A DNA stretch of 64,000 bases from Saccharomycopsis fibuligera x Saccharomycopsis cf. fibuligera (GCA_001936135.1 CP012813.1:1054001-1118000), one strand, 5' to 3'. Counted from the first letter of the stretch, positions 39,864 through 50,039 are shown. Notes: generated by a model from the sequence alone, not told the origin. Numbers and translations: made by a program.

Positions 39864-41894
39864 CTAGTACATATCGTTACTTATTGATTTAGAGAGCTTG
39901 TTTTCCAACTTGGATGCCCTGGAAGATGCAAACCTTATCTGCGAAACCAAAGTTTTAGCTAACTCGTTAGCACTCTTAGCACTTAGCGTTTCATCGAAAC
40001 CAGGCAAAGCATATGATTTTGAACTCACAAGAGCAGAAATTTTTGCCAGCACTTTGTCTTTGTACACGGCGTCCATTTTTTGTAATTCTTGCTCTACCAA
40101 TGCCAACGCATTTTCTCTGGAAGCTTTATCCAAATCTTTGACTATATCATCCAGTAGTGATGGGTCAAGTTCGAGGTCTCTTGGATCACCATTATACTCT
40201 GATTTCAAGTAGTCAGAAACAGCCAAATCCACCATCTGCTGATCCAAAACTTTTTGTAAACTATTGTCTTTAATGATTGGGTCCCTGGATAACTTTTTCA
40301 AGATTTTAGTTTTGGAATTTATCAAAGGCAAGGGTAAGCCAAGCTGTACAGCTTGTGACCTCAACTTTAACCGTTGTATACGATCTTTTTCTTGTTCTTT
40401 CAATCGTTGCTTGCGGATCTCGCCCAAATCTTCAACGAGATTTAAATCGTCCTTTGGGCTCAGTTTTTGTGAGACTCGCTGTTGTTGTTGCCGCTGCCGC
40501 TCATCAATATCTTCTTCTTCTTCACTTGAATCGTCAATTCCAATTTCAAAATCATTTTTTGGTGGTGGTAATTGTGCAAACTTCTTTCTCAAAGTCTGAG
40601 CAATTTTTTTCAACCTCTTAGCTTCAGCTTTCTTGGCGTTTGCTTCCGCAATCTTGCGATTTTGTTTCTTCTGCTTAAGTTTCTCTTGTTCTTTGAACTC
40701 ATATTCTTCACTTAATTCCAATTCTGTTTTATTTTTTTCCAATAATGTTGACTGCAAACCATGAAAACTTTTCAAATCGTTACCTAATTTTCTAATTCTG
40801 TCATCACTAGACTCAAGTAGTTTTGTTCTCAACCAAGAATCATCTTCTTCTGCGCGTTCCTTAACATTATCTAGCGTTAGCCCTTCCTCATTGGCTATTT
40901 TTTGCAACTCAGCATCTAGCTGTTTGGCTTTGAGCTTTCCATCTTGCACAGATTCAAACTTTGGAGCAGGCAACTCCAATTTTCTTCTTTTGCTAATTAC
41001 TTCATTATCATCGTTATCCACGGTGTCTTGTGGAGCTATTATAATCGAACTTTGCTTCTTGTCATCCTTCTTTCTTTTCTTAAACTTTTGATCTTTTTCA
41101 TTGCTGAAATCGGGTTTGGCGATAGATTGTTGAAACTTCTCGCGATCCCTTTTATCTTTTTCCTCTTCTTCTTTGACATCATATATCACCGCCTCAGGTT
41201 TATGCTCAAATGGTATATCTGCATTATAATCCATAGCAGTAGCATTTTTCTTCTTTTGAGACCTTGAAGTAAGAGATGCTTTACCACTAAACCCGGCGTT
41301 TTTCAATTCTCTTCTCTTCTGCAACAACGCAACCCTTCTACTTTGTGCCAACAACCTTTCTCGTTGTTTCCTTTTAGCTTTTTTACCCTGTGTATTCGCC
41401 AATCTTGCTCTTGCTTCACTGATCATTTCTCGCTCGTCATCGTCCATATCTATAGCATCAGGACGGGCTGGTTTTGTCTCTGGAAGATTACTAAATTCAT
41501 CGTCGTTTAAATTAAGTTTAGGCCCCGTTGGTGCCAATGCCTCTGCATTTACTGACGATGAAGCAATCCCTTCGTCAATATCATCCAAAAGCCGCTGGTA
41601 TCGTTCAATACACTGATTTGGAGTTCTGCCCACCAACGGAGCAATTGTCTGCCACTGGTTGGGCAATATCTTAGCCATATGTAACAATTTTTCATCTTCT
41701 TTGGGCGACCAATCACTTTTCTTCACATTGGGACTTAGCCAATTGTTCCATCTTGCCTTGCACTGCTTTGCGGTCTTGCGGTTCAATAAAGAGGAGCATC
41801 TGGACCATTGAGTAAGCCCGTATTTGGCAACAGCAGCTTTCAAGATTTCGTCTTCTGCATTGGTCCATAACCCACCTCTGCTGTAGCCGGACAT
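39864..41894 (-). CDS. CEF1: Pre-mRNA splicing factor Cef1 (CDC5)
   Basis: Cef1 is the CDC5 orthologue of the Prp19-associated (NTC) complex, needed for spliceosome activation. The 676-residue product opens with two Myb repeats at about 5-105: GGLWTNAEDEILKAAVAKYG..QWSRCSSLLNRKTAKQCKARWNNWL, then W-S-P-K-E-D-E...RTPNQCIERYQRLL. The middle is long, charged and coiled-coil rich. The C-terminal half has the helical segments typical of the CDC5 family. The SRGGLWTNAEDE start is characteristic. It is divergent from ILV5 across a 762-bp region. Confidence 0.94.
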   Translation of the reverse strand: MSGYSRGGLWTNAEDEILKAAVAKYGLTQWSRCSSLLNRKTAKQCKARWNNWLSPNVKKSDWSPKEDEKLLHMAKILPNQWQTIAPLVGRTPNQCIERYQRLLDDIDEGIASSSVNAEALAPTGPKLNLNDDEFSNLPETKPARPDAIDMDDDEREMISEARARLANTQGKKAKRKQRERLLAQSRRVALLQKRRELKNAGFSGKASLTSRSQKKKNATAMDYNADIPFEHKPEAVIYDVKEEEEKDKRDREKFQQSIAKPDFSNEKDQKFKKRKKDDKKQSSIIIAPQDTVDNDDNEVISKRRKLELPAPKFESVQDGKLKAKQLDAELQKIANEEGLTLDNVKERAEEDDSWLRTKLLESSDDRIRKLGNDLKSFHGLQSTLLEKNKTELELSEEYEFKEQEKLKQKKQNRKIAEANAKKAEAKRLKKIAQTLRKKFAQLPPPKNDFEIGIDDSSEEEEDIDERQRQQQQRVSQKLSPKDDLNLVEDLGEIRKQRLKEQEKDRIQRLKLRSQAVQLGLPLPLINSKTKILKKLSRDPIIKDNSLQKVLDQQMVDLAVSDYLKSEYNGDPRDLELDPSLLDDIVKDLDKASRENALALVEQELQKMDAVYKDKVLAKISALVSSKSYALPGFDETLSAKSANELAKTLVSQIRFASSRASKLENKLSKSISNDMY

Positions 41895-42032
41895 TTTTGG
41901 TTTCGTTATGATTTGATGTACTAATGAGCTGACATCAGTGCAGGCTCATCTCTACCCATGCCTGTTCATCTCATAAACATCGCGTACTAACGATAAAATT
42001 TAATATTAGCCGCTGCAAGACGAGGCATATCT

Positions 42033-42074
42033 AGGTCATCTGACATATCATCTGACTAAAAAGTCAGATGACCT
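42033..42074. repeat. Inverted repeat / hairpin near CEF1 promoter
   Basis: TCATCTGACT (42048-42057), a 4-nt A loop, and AGTCAGATGA (42062-42071) form a perfect 10-bp hairpin. An outer arm AGGTCATCTGAC (42033-42044) is also a perfect inverted partner of GTCAGATGACCT (42063-42074). Two left arms thus compete for one right arm, 140-180 bp upstream of the CEF1 ATG. Confidence 0.7.
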
Positions 42075-42114
42075 GAGATTTAAGAAAAATTGTTTTTTGA
42101 AAGTTGAAAATTAA

Positions 42115-42138
42115 TTTTTTTTTTTTTTTTTTTTTTTT
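42115..42138. repeat. T24 homopolymer in CEF1/ILV5 promoter
   Basis: A run of 24 T separates the AT-rich CEF1-proximal part from the GC-richer ILV5 regulatory part. Such dA:dT tracts exclude nucleosomes in yeast promoters. Confidence 0.7.
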
Positions 42139-42185
42139 CGGAGCGGTTTGGAGCTCTCTCAGCTGAGACTCAGACACTCCTTTCG

Positions 42186-42195
42186 CCGGCACCGG
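42186..42195. promoter_or_regulatory. Leu3 binding site upstream of ILV5
   Basis: CCGGCACCGG matches the Leu3 consensus CCGGNNCCGG exactly and lies about 460 bp upstream of the ILV5 ATG. Leu3 regulates branched-chain amino acid genes, including ILV5, in response to alpha-isopropylmalate in S. cerevisiae. Confidence 0.7.
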
Positions 42196-42279
42196 GAGAA
42201 ATTGCTTGGACTTTGTAGAGCTTAATCACTGGCACCACGCACACTGCAAAACGCTTCGCAGAGCATTGCGTCCTGCCAA

Positions 42280-42286
42280 TGAGTCA
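42280..42286. promoter_or_regulatory. Gcn4 site upstream of ILV5
   Basis: TGAGTCA is the core Gcn4 (AP-1-like) site and lies about 370 bp upstream of ILV5. It fits general amino acid control of ILV5. Confidence 0.65.
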
Positions 42287-42530
42287 CTGTGCCCCCCGCC
42301 GTACCTCGGTAGCCACCCTGCGTATCTCGGAATTCGCTCCAAATCACCGCCTTGGTCACCCCGGTCACCATTACTGGCTTTTGCATAGTACCGGTGTTTA
42401 CGGCCCTCGCTGCTCATTGGCTGCCCACTACCCCCGAAATTTCAGGCAACGCACTTCGCCGGCCCGCTGAAAGATTTCCCCAGCAAACCACCAGGCGATG
42501 AATTTTTCACCTGCGAGGTTTCTCGGCTGA

Positions 42531-42538
42531 TATATAAA
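42531..42538 (+). promoter_or_regulatory. ILV5 TATA box
   Basis: TATATAAA lies 119 bp upstream of the ILV5 ATG and is a consensus yeast TATA box, expected for a strongly expressed, regulated gene. Confidence 0.7.
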
Positions 42539-42656
42539 CAACCATTATTCCTGGTGAAAAGTCCACTTTGTTATTTGTATTAATACTTTTTCTTTCTTCT
42601 TCTCTTCATTAGGTTAATTATCTAACTTTTATACTACACCTTCCATACCACACAAA

Positions 42657-43856
42657 ATGCTCAGAAACTCAATTGCCAACACCGCTCGTCGTTCCATTGC
42701 TGCCTCTTCCAAGAGAGCTCTTTCCACCAGAACTCTTGCTGCTGCTGCTCGTCCAGCTTTGAGAACCCAAAAAGCTGCTGCCGTTGCTGTCCAACACTCT
42801 ACCAGAGGTTTGAAGACCATTAACTTTGGTGGCACTCAAGAAGTTGTTCACGAAAGAGCTGACTGGCCAAGAGAAAAATTGGTTGAATACTTCAAGAACG
42901 ACACTTTGGCCTTGATTGGTTACGGTTCCCAAGGTTACGGTCAAGGTTTGAACTTGCGTGACAATGGTGTTAATGTCATCATTGGTGTTAGAAAAGATGG
43001 TGCTTCCTGGAAAGCCGCTATTGAAGACGGTTGGGTCCCAGGCCAAAACTTGTTTGACGTGAAAGAAGCCGTCCAAAAGGGTACTTACATCATGAACTTG
43101 TTGTCTGATGCTGCTCAATCTGAAACTTGGGAATCTATCAAACCATTGATTACCAAGGGAAAGACCTTGTACTTCTCTCACGGTTTCTCCGTTGTCTTCA
43201 AAGACTTGACCAAGGTTGAACCACCAAAGGATGTTGATGTCATTTTGGTTGCTCCAAAGGGTTCCGGTAGAACTGTTCGTTCTCTTTTCAAGGAAGGTAG
43301 AGGTATTAACTCTTCTTACGCTGTCTTCAACGATGTCACTGGTAAGGCTCAAGAAAAAGCTTTGGCCTTGTCTGTTGCCATTGGTTCAGGTTACGTTTAC
43401 GAAACCACTTTTGAAAAAGAAGTTACTTCTGACCTTTATGGTGAAAGAGGTTGTTTGATGGGTGGTATCCACGGTATGTTCTTGGCTCAATACGAAGTCT
43501 TGAGAGAAAACGGCCACTCTCCATCTGAAGCTTTCAATGAAACTGTTGAAGAAGCTACCCAATCCTTGTACCCATTGATTGGTAAATACGGTATGGACTA
43601 CATGTACGATGCTTGTTCTACCACCGCCAGAAGAGGTGCTTTGGACTGGTACCCAAGATTCAAGGATGCTTTGAAACCAGTTTTCCAAGACTTGTACGAA
43701 TCTGTCAGAAACGGTTCCGAAACCAAACGTTCTTTGGAATTCAACTCTCAATCTGACTACAGAGCTAAGTTGACTGAAGAATTGGACATTATCCACGATA
43801 TGGAAATCTGGAAGGTCGGCAAAGAAGTCAGAAAGTTGCGTCCAGAAAACCAATAA
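42657..43856 (+). CDS. ILV5: Mitochondrial ketol-acid reductoisomerase Ilv5
   Basis: Ilv5 is acetohydroxyacid (ketol-acid) reductoisomerase, the second step of valine and isoleucine synthesis in mitochondria. In yeast it also helps maintain mtDNA nucleoids. The 399-residue product has an Arg/Ala/Ser presequence of about 50 residues, then the NADPH-binding GYGSQGYGQG at about 88-97. The catalytic domain is marked by FSHGF, VAPKGSG, the metal-binding Asp/Glu residues around DLYGERGCLMGG, and TVEEATQSLYP. Codon use is strongly biased (TTG for Leu, AGA for Arg, GGT for Gly), which indicates very high expression. The promoter has Leu3, Gcn4 and TATA elements. Confidence 0.97.
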   Translation: MLRNSIANTARRSIAASSKRALSTRTLAAAARPALRTQKAAAVAVQHSTRGLKTINFGGTQEVVHERADWPREKLVEYFKNDTLALIGYGSQGYGQGLNLRDNGVNVIIGVRKDGASWKAAIEDGWVPGQNLFDVKEAVQKGTYIMNLLSDAAQSETWESIKPLITKGKTLYFSHGFSVVFKDLTKVEPPKDVDVILVAPKGSGRTVRSLFKEGRGINSSYAVFNDVTGKAQEKALALSVAIGSGYVYETTFEKEVTSDLYGERGCLMGGIHGMFLAQYEVLRENGHSPSEAFNETVEEATQSLYPLIGKYGMDYMYDACSTTARRGALDWYPRFKDALKPVFQDLYESVRNGSETKRSLEFNSQSDYRAKLTEELDIIHDMEIWKVGKEVRKLRPENQ

Positions 43857-45239
43857 ATGGTTTATCTGTGACTACAATGTCTACAATTAGGCCTTTTTGT
43901 CTTTTTTTCTAACATCTTTAATATTATCCATTTTTTTTCGTCTTGTTCGATTGTTTTTAGTACTTTTTTATTTCTTTAGGGGATTTAATTCGTTTGAGTT
44001 AATTGACATGGAAAAATTACTCAAATTTGTTGGCTCGGGTAGCATCAATGGTTTGAAGAAAAAAGTAATGCTATAAAAGCGTTGACTTTTTTCTTTTGTA
44101 CTGTTCTTCATTTTTTATCTCATTAGTTTATTACAATTGCTGGTATTGTGTTAAAGTTAAGTTACGTTCAGTTAACGAGTTTATTTTCAATTTGAAATGA
44201 AATAAACAAATGCATGCTTGCGTCTATATTTAGTTATTTTTATTGTTGTAGAGATTTAATTTCTTAAATTGTAAAAACATTTTGACATTGACATGTTGTA
44301 AAGTGTAAATGCTTGGGCGCCTAGTTTGATTTTAGATCATTATGTCCAGCTCCAGCACACGACAGTTTTTTTTTAGACCGCTCGCTTGGCGGCTTCAAGC
44401 TAGTGTTTCACCTCAAAGACGGAAGCAGCCTCCCTGACATTTCGAAGCACAACCGTCCATAAATGGCAACTGCTGACTGTTCTAGATGAGTTTTATGCTT
44501 AAACAGGTTGTCTACGATTTAATCGTAATACATTGATTATTTACTTTAGATGAAGTTAGCTGCAAACGTCAGACCATTTTGTCGATTGTAGGTGAGCGAG
44601 ATTTGCAAATGTGTCGGAAAAATCTCCATATATTATTATTATTATTATTATTTTAATATAGTTCTCATATGTGGCATGCAAGTCAAACTGATTGCCAAAC
44701 AGAAATCAGTCACAATACTGATTATTAACTTATGTTGAATCGGGAAAAACTATATATTGTTTTTCTTCATCATAACTGAAGCTATTACAGATATTGATGT
44801 CCCCGTCTTGACCCAGCTTTAAATTGCCGATAAGCCTGTGGAGCCAATATATATTGAAGGTCTTGTTCCGTTCTGCAGGGATACGCATATGCACTGTTTC
44901 AACCTCGGACAGAAGTCAAAAGCAGACCCATAACCAAGTAGAAACATTCAGGAGAAACATCCATGGATTACCGTAACCGAGGCTCCCTGTCACCATGATA
45001 CAAATATTGGCTATTAGCAATGTGTTGTTCAATAAAGGGATGGCTTTTTGGAAAATATTTGTCGATGTTGTGTGGAGAATAATACGTTAACTTTTTATCG
45101 CTTGAAATCAGAAGGTTTCATCGGTCATCAATTAAGAGTACAAGAAAAGCTTCAAAGCTCAAAGTGCGAAGAGGCTGTCACAGAAAAAAGCGAGCCAAAT
45201 TAATCAATTAATCAACAAGAACTTACTAGTGATAATATC
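43857..45239. other. Intergenic ILV5 to aspartyl protease
   Basis: A 1.38-kb AT-rich region. It contains an (ATT)n microsatellite at about 44628-44652 and the promoter of the protease gene. No convincing ORF or RNA gene was found. Confidence 0.55.
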
Positions 45240-47102
45240 ATGCTTCTCCTTCAGCTAATATCATTTGTGCTGTTCTTGTCTCTTGCCAATGCATTTCAGC
45301 GAATCAGCGACACTGCAGTCAAATTAGATCTCCGCAAACGAAACAATGATGCAATGGCTATAGGAACCTCATTTACTCAAACCAACAACACTTTTTACGA
45401 AGTTGAAATTGGCTTTGGCACTCCAGTACAAAAAGTCAGGTTGTTAGTGGATACCGGCTCCTCAGACACTTGGGTACATTCGTCAGAAGTCTATAGCAAC
45501 GACACCGCGGTGGCAGAATATGGAGTATTCAACCCCAATGTATCCAGTACGCTCAAAGACATCAAGATGAACTTCATGGCGCAATACAATGACGGATCAT
45601 TGGATCTGGGGTTCTATGTTACTGATACATTAACCATTGGAGACTCGAACAAAACTGCCACCGAGTTCCAATTTGCCGTGGTGAATAATTCAAGTGACAA
45701 AATTGGGATCTTGGGGCTCGGACCAAGAGAAAATGAAAACACCACCAAATTATACAGTAACTTGCCCGTTTATTTGAAAGATAAACATATTATTGATAAA
45801 GCGCGGTTTAGCTTGGTGCTTGATGATGCTAGTGGTCAAACAGGAAGCATTATTTTTGGATCTACTGATGATAACAAGTACATTGACCACAGCAACAAAG
45901 AGGGACAGTTAGTCAGCCACGACTTGGGGCTAGTTAATAGCAAATTCACCTACTATGCCGTTGAAATCACTGGCCTTTACCGGGGTGATAAGAAAATCAC
46001 TTTCTCAAACACATACTCACATTTCGATACCGGCTATCCAACAATTCAAATGCCCAGCCAAATCTATGACTATGTCGGAAAGCTCCTAAATGTCACTTTT
46101 GTCAAAGATTTGGACCGGTATGTGTTTAGCTGCACTAGAGAATTAAAATTGACTTTTGGATTTGGCAAGCAAAACATCACTATTCCGGCTCGCAACCTCG
46201 CTACCGACGTGGTGCTTTTGAATGGTACTCAAAAATGCTTGCTTGGTATCACGAGAAACTCCAAGTCGCAGTTTGTGTTTGGGGATATTTTTTTCAAGAA
46301 TATATATACGGTGTTTGATTTGCATGATAAGAAAGTGTTGTTTGCCAAAGCGAAGAGGGCGGATACTAGGAATGTTATGATCAATGGCAATTTGATTGCT
46401 AATGGTACTATATCTGGAGGAGGAAATAGCGCTGGTCCTTGCAACTGTACCGCCCACGCCAGCCAAAACAATAGCACCTATTGGAGCACTAACAACAGAA
46501 CCTACGGTAACAGCAAATGCAGGACCACAACAACTTTGCAACCGGGACCTTCAAGCTTCCCAACAGGCTCAGCCGCCGCATCCACCTCCAACAACCCATG
46601 GAGCTCAGAAAGCGCTAATGCCAACGCCGACAATTACAGTAAAAATGCCAATACCAATCCTTGGATTTACTTTAATGACAATTCTTTCGGTTACGCACTT
46701 CACGGCCTTTCCAAATGGTGGAATAAAGATATCACCACCTGGTTGGATTCATCAGCACTTTCTTCCATTGATGGGCTGTCTTATTATCAATCAGACAACA
46801 CCAGATGGGGATCATATAATGATTATAGCTATGGCAGCAACACTGGTAACAGCGGCACTGCCTCCAAGAGCCAAAATTCTCATAGTCAAAGTCATAGCAG
46901 TGCTAATTATGCTAATGGCCAAACTACCAATAGTTATGCTAATGGCCAAACTAACAATAATTATGCTAATGGCCAAAATTACAATAATAAAAATACTGGA
47001 AATACTGGTAGCACCAGTAACCAAAACTCCAATAGCCAGAACTCCAACAGCCAGTATTCTTCAAATGGGCAAAGCAGCGGCAATGGCAATGGTAACATAT
47101 AG
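45240..47102 (+). CDS. Secreted aspartyl protease (SAP/yapsin family)
   Basis: A pepsin-type (family A1) aspartyl protease predicted to be secreted. The 620-residue product has a signal peptide (about 1-18, ending ANA). A short propeptide carries a Lys-Arg Kex2-type site at 33-34. The mature bilobed protease has the first catalytic Asp71 in LLVDTGSSDTWV and the second Asp263 in HFDTGYPTIQMP. That second motif is DTG-Y rather than the usual D-(S/T)-G-(T/S). The flap Tyr lies in MAQYNDGS near residue 119. From about residue 390 comes an unusual 230-residue Asn/Ser/Thr/Gly-rich tail with YANGQ repeats. No C-terminal hydrophobic segment is present, so a GPI anchor is unlikely. Many N-glycosylation sequons are visible. 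SAP and yapsin origins cannot be separated here. Confidence 0.88.
   Translation: MLLLQLISFVLFLSLANAFQRISDTAVKLDLRKRNNDAMAIGTSFTQTNNTFYEVEIGFGTPVQKVRLLVDTGSSDTWVHSSEVYSNDTAVAEYGVFNPNVSSTLKDIKMNFMAQYNDGSLDLGFYVTDTLTIGDSNKTATEFQFAVVNNSSDKIGILGLGPRENENTTKLYSNLPVYLKDKHIIDKARFSLVLDDASGQTGSIIFGSTDDNKYIDHSNKEGQLVSHDLGLVNSKFTYYAVEITGLYRGDKKITFSNTYSHFDTGYPTIQMPSQIYDYVGKLLNVTFVKDLDRYVFSCTRELKLTFGFGKQNITIPARNLATDVVLLNGTQKCLLGITRNSKSQFVFGDIFFKNIYTVFDLHDKKVLFAKAKRADTRNVMINGNLIANGTISGGGNSAGPCNCTAHASQNNSTYWSTNNRTYGNSKCRTTTTLQPGPSSFPTGSAAASTSNNPWSSESANANADNYSKNANTNPWIYFNDNSFGYALHGLSKWWNKDITTWLDSSALSSIDGLSYYQSDNTRWGSYNDYSYGSNTGNSGTASKSQNSHSQSHSSANYANGQTTNSYANGQTNNNYANGQNYNNKNTGNTGSTSNQNSNSQNSNSQYSSNGQSSGNGNGNI
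46900..47000 (+). repeat. YANGQ-coding tandem repeat
   Basis: In the protease tail the codons for N-Y-A-N-G-Q-T/N recur four times at a period of about 24-27 bp (ATGCTAATGGCCAAA units). They are near-identical at the DNA level, so the expansion looks recent and may vary in length between strains. Confidence 0.65.
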
Positions 47103-48345
47103 CGGTGGAAGTTGTGATTATGGGCATAATTATTAAGCCTACTCGCAAAGCAAAGCTGCGATTTTTTCAAGCTCTGTTCAATTCGCTGCTATTGATGTGA
47201 TTTTCTTTCTTTCTTTCTTTTTCTCTTGCGAGTCCGACCCAGTTACTTTTCATTTCTTTCTCTTCATAGACGTTCATAGACCTTTTAAACATCTTTAAAA
47301 ATCTTAGACTACAACACTTGCCATTGAGGTTGCCACCTGGTTTCCCCAAGAAACACAGTATCTGTATAACGTTATTTTTTCCCATAATTCTATTTTCGCT
47401 CGACATTTGGGATTGAACACGAAGCACTTTCGTCATGTTGTGTTGATTATAGAGAATCCAATGATCATAATTTTTCATGCATCTGACGCGTAGTTTTGCA
47501 TAATACCTTTATTTTTTTTTTTTTTTTTTTTTTTTCATTTTTCACCAGTTTGTTTACGTTTTCCCTCGGAGACCATTATTTCATAAAGGAGGACGACAGC
47601 TCAACACTAGAAACGGCCAGGATGCATGCCTTGGTCCTTGGTCCAACTGAACTGCCAAACGCTGTGCCATTATCAATCAGTGTAGAATACTAATCAAATG
47701 AGCGTGAATGTAAAAATTAAAGCATGAGGTAGGAAGTAGAATATCATTACTGCGCAGTTAGTCTATCGGCACTATCGATGGTGCCGCAAATGTACGTATG
47801 ACAACGTTAAAAAAGTCTAGTCTACAATCGAACATCTACAAAGCTATAATTTCAGATAGATAATCAAAGAATAAGAGTTATGATAAGTATACAGTATTTG
47901 ATTGAGGAAAAAAGGTGCGGGGAAAATAAGGTAAACAAACACAAAAATGATAATATAAAAAATACCTAAAATTACAATAAACAAACTCTTCTTTACAGAA
48001 AGGGCCAAAATAAAAAAAAACAAAAAAAACAAAAAAAAAAAAAAAAAAAGGCAACGCCATACAGTCACCATTCAAAAGATAAAGACGATAAGGGCCACAT
48101 AAGATAAAGAGATAAATCAAGAAAAAAGCAAGGCTAATTCACAAATTTGAGTTACAAAAAAAAAAAAAAAAAAAAAGTAAAACAACGTAGTAGAAAATAA
48201 TACTAAAAAAACAAAGGCAATAAAAGGGGGAAAAAAAAAACTGAAGATTAACCACTAAGAGATCTGAAAAGGAACAACGACAAACAAACAGACAAACAGA
48301 CAAAAAAAAAACAAAAAAAAAAAAAAAAAACGCGTTAATACTGAT
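47103..48345. other. Convergent intergenic protease/CBF1
   Basis: A 1.24-kb region dominated by homopolymers: T24 at 47512-47535, and A runs near 48031-48049, 48157-48176 and 48313-48330. A (TTTC)n tract lies near 47205-47223. The frames through it are low complexity. No gene is visible. Confidence 0.6.
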
Positions 48346-49425
48346 TTATTGCTGTTCCTTTTTCTGCTTTGCATCTTTAGCAAGCTTCTTGTAATGTTCC
48401 AACTCTCTATACGTTTTTTCCAATTCTTGCTTCAATTTCTCATTAGAAGAACTTAATTCACCCACTGCTTGGTCAGTCAACAATTTTTCCAATGTCCATT
48501 TTTCGATATTATTAGATTCGTTTTCTTTAAGTCTCTTGATGTACTCAACGGCACGTTGCAAAATTTGGGACTTGTTGGTCTCTGGATTTGGCAACAATGA
48601 CGAAAGGGCCTTAATACCAGCATTGATATTTTCTCTTCTGCGTCTTTCCACTTCCTTATGGTTGTCTCTTCTAATTTTGTGCCAATCTTCAGAACCAGGA
48701 GCTGGCCTACTGTTGGCGGCAGCAGCAGCGGCAGCAGCGGCAGCAGCAGCTCCGAGCTGGTGATTCTGTTGCTGTTGCTGTTGTTGCTGCTGATGCTGGT
48801 GTTGCTGTTGTTGTTGTTGCTGCTGCTGGTGTTGTTGATGTTCTTGAGATTGAGCATGAGCTTGAGCTTGAGCTTGGGCATGAGCATGAGCTTGGGCCTG
48901 GGCCTGGGCTTGAGCCTGAGCCTGAGCTTGGATAGCCTGAGCTTGTGCTTCACGTTGGGCTTGAGCTTGAGCTTCATGTTGGGCTTGAGCTTGAGCCTGT
49001 TGCTGAGCCTGAACTTGAGCCTGGACAGTGCCCTGACTGCTTTTGATCAATTGGTGGTAGTCGAATTGGTGCAAATCAGCGTTCCTCAACTTGTTCAAGT
49101 CTTCAATTGCCTTTGAAGTAGAGGCATTGATAGCATCTTCAGTGGCGCTAGAAGCAGAATGTTGGCCGCCATTGTCGTTCACTTCATCCTCAACACCTCC
49201 TCCTTCTTCCTCTTCATGGCCATTGACGTCGTTACCATTTTGGTGGCCTGCAACAGACGGATCTGTATCTGACGCGTCTTGATAGTTGGTTTGGTGGGAC
49301 AACAACTCGGAGTCAATGACACCAATGTCGTCTGCTTTCTTGTCGTCGTCAAGCTTTTCGTTCTTAACGGCCTTGAGCTTCTTAACGGTGGCGTCTTCAG
49401 TGGCGTCGCTAGGTCTTTTGCTCAT
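48346..49425 (-). CDS. CBF1: bHLH factor Cbf1
   Basis: Cbf1 binds CACGTG-type sites. In S. cerevisiae it acts at centromeres and methionine genes; in Candida it acts at sulfur, respiratory and ribosomal protein genes. The 359-residue product has an acidic N-terminal half. A long Gln/Ala repeat (QAQAQA with His and Glu interruptions) at about 133-200 is followed by poly-Gln and poly-Ala tracts. The C-terminal bHLH lies at about 245-300 (HKEVERRRRENINAGIKALS...NKSQILQRAVEYIKRL). It carries the His-Glu-Arg triad that reads the CACGTG half-site. A leucine-zipper-like coiled coil follows to the end. The start is followed by Ser-Lys-Arg-Pro. The (GTA)n repeat lies in the presumed 5'UTR. Confidence 0.95.
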   Translation of the reverse strand: MSKRPSDATEDATVKKLKAVKNEKLDDDKKADDIGVIDSELLSHQTNYQDASDTDPSVAGHQNGNDVNGHEEEEGGGVEDEVNDNGGQHSASSATEDAINASTSKAIEDLNKLRNADLHQFDYHQLIKSSQGTVQAQVQAQQQAQAQAQHEAQAQAQREAQAQAIQAQAQAQAQAQAQAHAHAQAQAQAHAQSQEHQQHQQQQQQQQQHQHQQQQQQQQQNHQLGAAAAAAAAAAAANSRPAPGSEDWHKIRRDNHKEVERRRRENINAGIKALSSLLPNPETNKSQILQRAVEYIKRLKENESNNIEKWTLEKLLTDQAVGELSSSNEKLKQELEKTYRELEHYKKLAKDAKQKKEQQ

Positions 49426-49461
49426 GATGGTGATAACAGAAGCAGTGGTACTGGCAGTAGT

Positions 49462-49462
49462 G

Positions 49463-49507
<45 letters not shown>

Positions 49508-49508
49508 C
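49462..49508. repeat. (GTA)n microsatellite in CBF1 5' leader
   Basis: About fifteen GTA/TAG triplets lie 37-83 bp upstream of the CBF1 ATG. In the transcript they would read as (UAC)n if transcription starts upstream of them. Confidence 0.75.
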
Positions 49509-50039
49509 TCGTGATGATGGTAAACAGTGGTAATCACGCGTCCTGGAGAGGAAGTTAGTAGCTGGCTGGTTGTATATCATGTGGTATAGGAAAAAAAAAA
49601 AAAAAAAAGAGTGATAGTCATGAGGATGCTGCTGGTCACACCAGAATCACAAGCTCACCATGAAAAACGCCAAAAGCGTGAGCTTCAGACAAAAATAAAA
49701 AAACAAAAAAACAAAAACAACAACAAACTTACGCGACTGGGGTGAGTGCTTTGGTGATGGGTAGTTGATAGCTGTGCACAATTGTCAAGTGCAGGGCAGG
49801 AAAAACTAGCAGAAAAAGTGCAAACAGCCTGGATATTGCCCAGTATATACAACTTTCTCCAGCAAGCTTACAAACCACGCGGCCCCCCCTCTCTCGCTCT
49901 CGCTCTCTCTCTCTCTCTCGCGAGTGTACCGGCATGCCCTCCTGCCCACAACCCCGTGCGGTTATGCTGCCCTGCGCCAGACAGGCTACTGGATGCAGTC
50001 ATGTGCGGGTCACGCTCACTCTCCATCAGCTGATTGGCT

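Noticed and set aside
41980-41995. TACTAAC as a branch point between CEF1 and ILV5
   Set aside because: No donor-like GTAWGT lies upstream within a plausible distance on that strand, and both neighbouring genes are complete without it.
46396-47136. 246-codon ORF overlapping the aspartyl protease tail
   Set aside because: It is a shadow frame of the repetitive Asn/Ser-coding tail, with no domain of its own.
48658-49116. Leu/Ser-rich plus-strand ORF opposite CBF1
   Set aside because: It is the antisense reading of the Gln-Ala repeat, so its composition is explained by CBF1 on the other strand.
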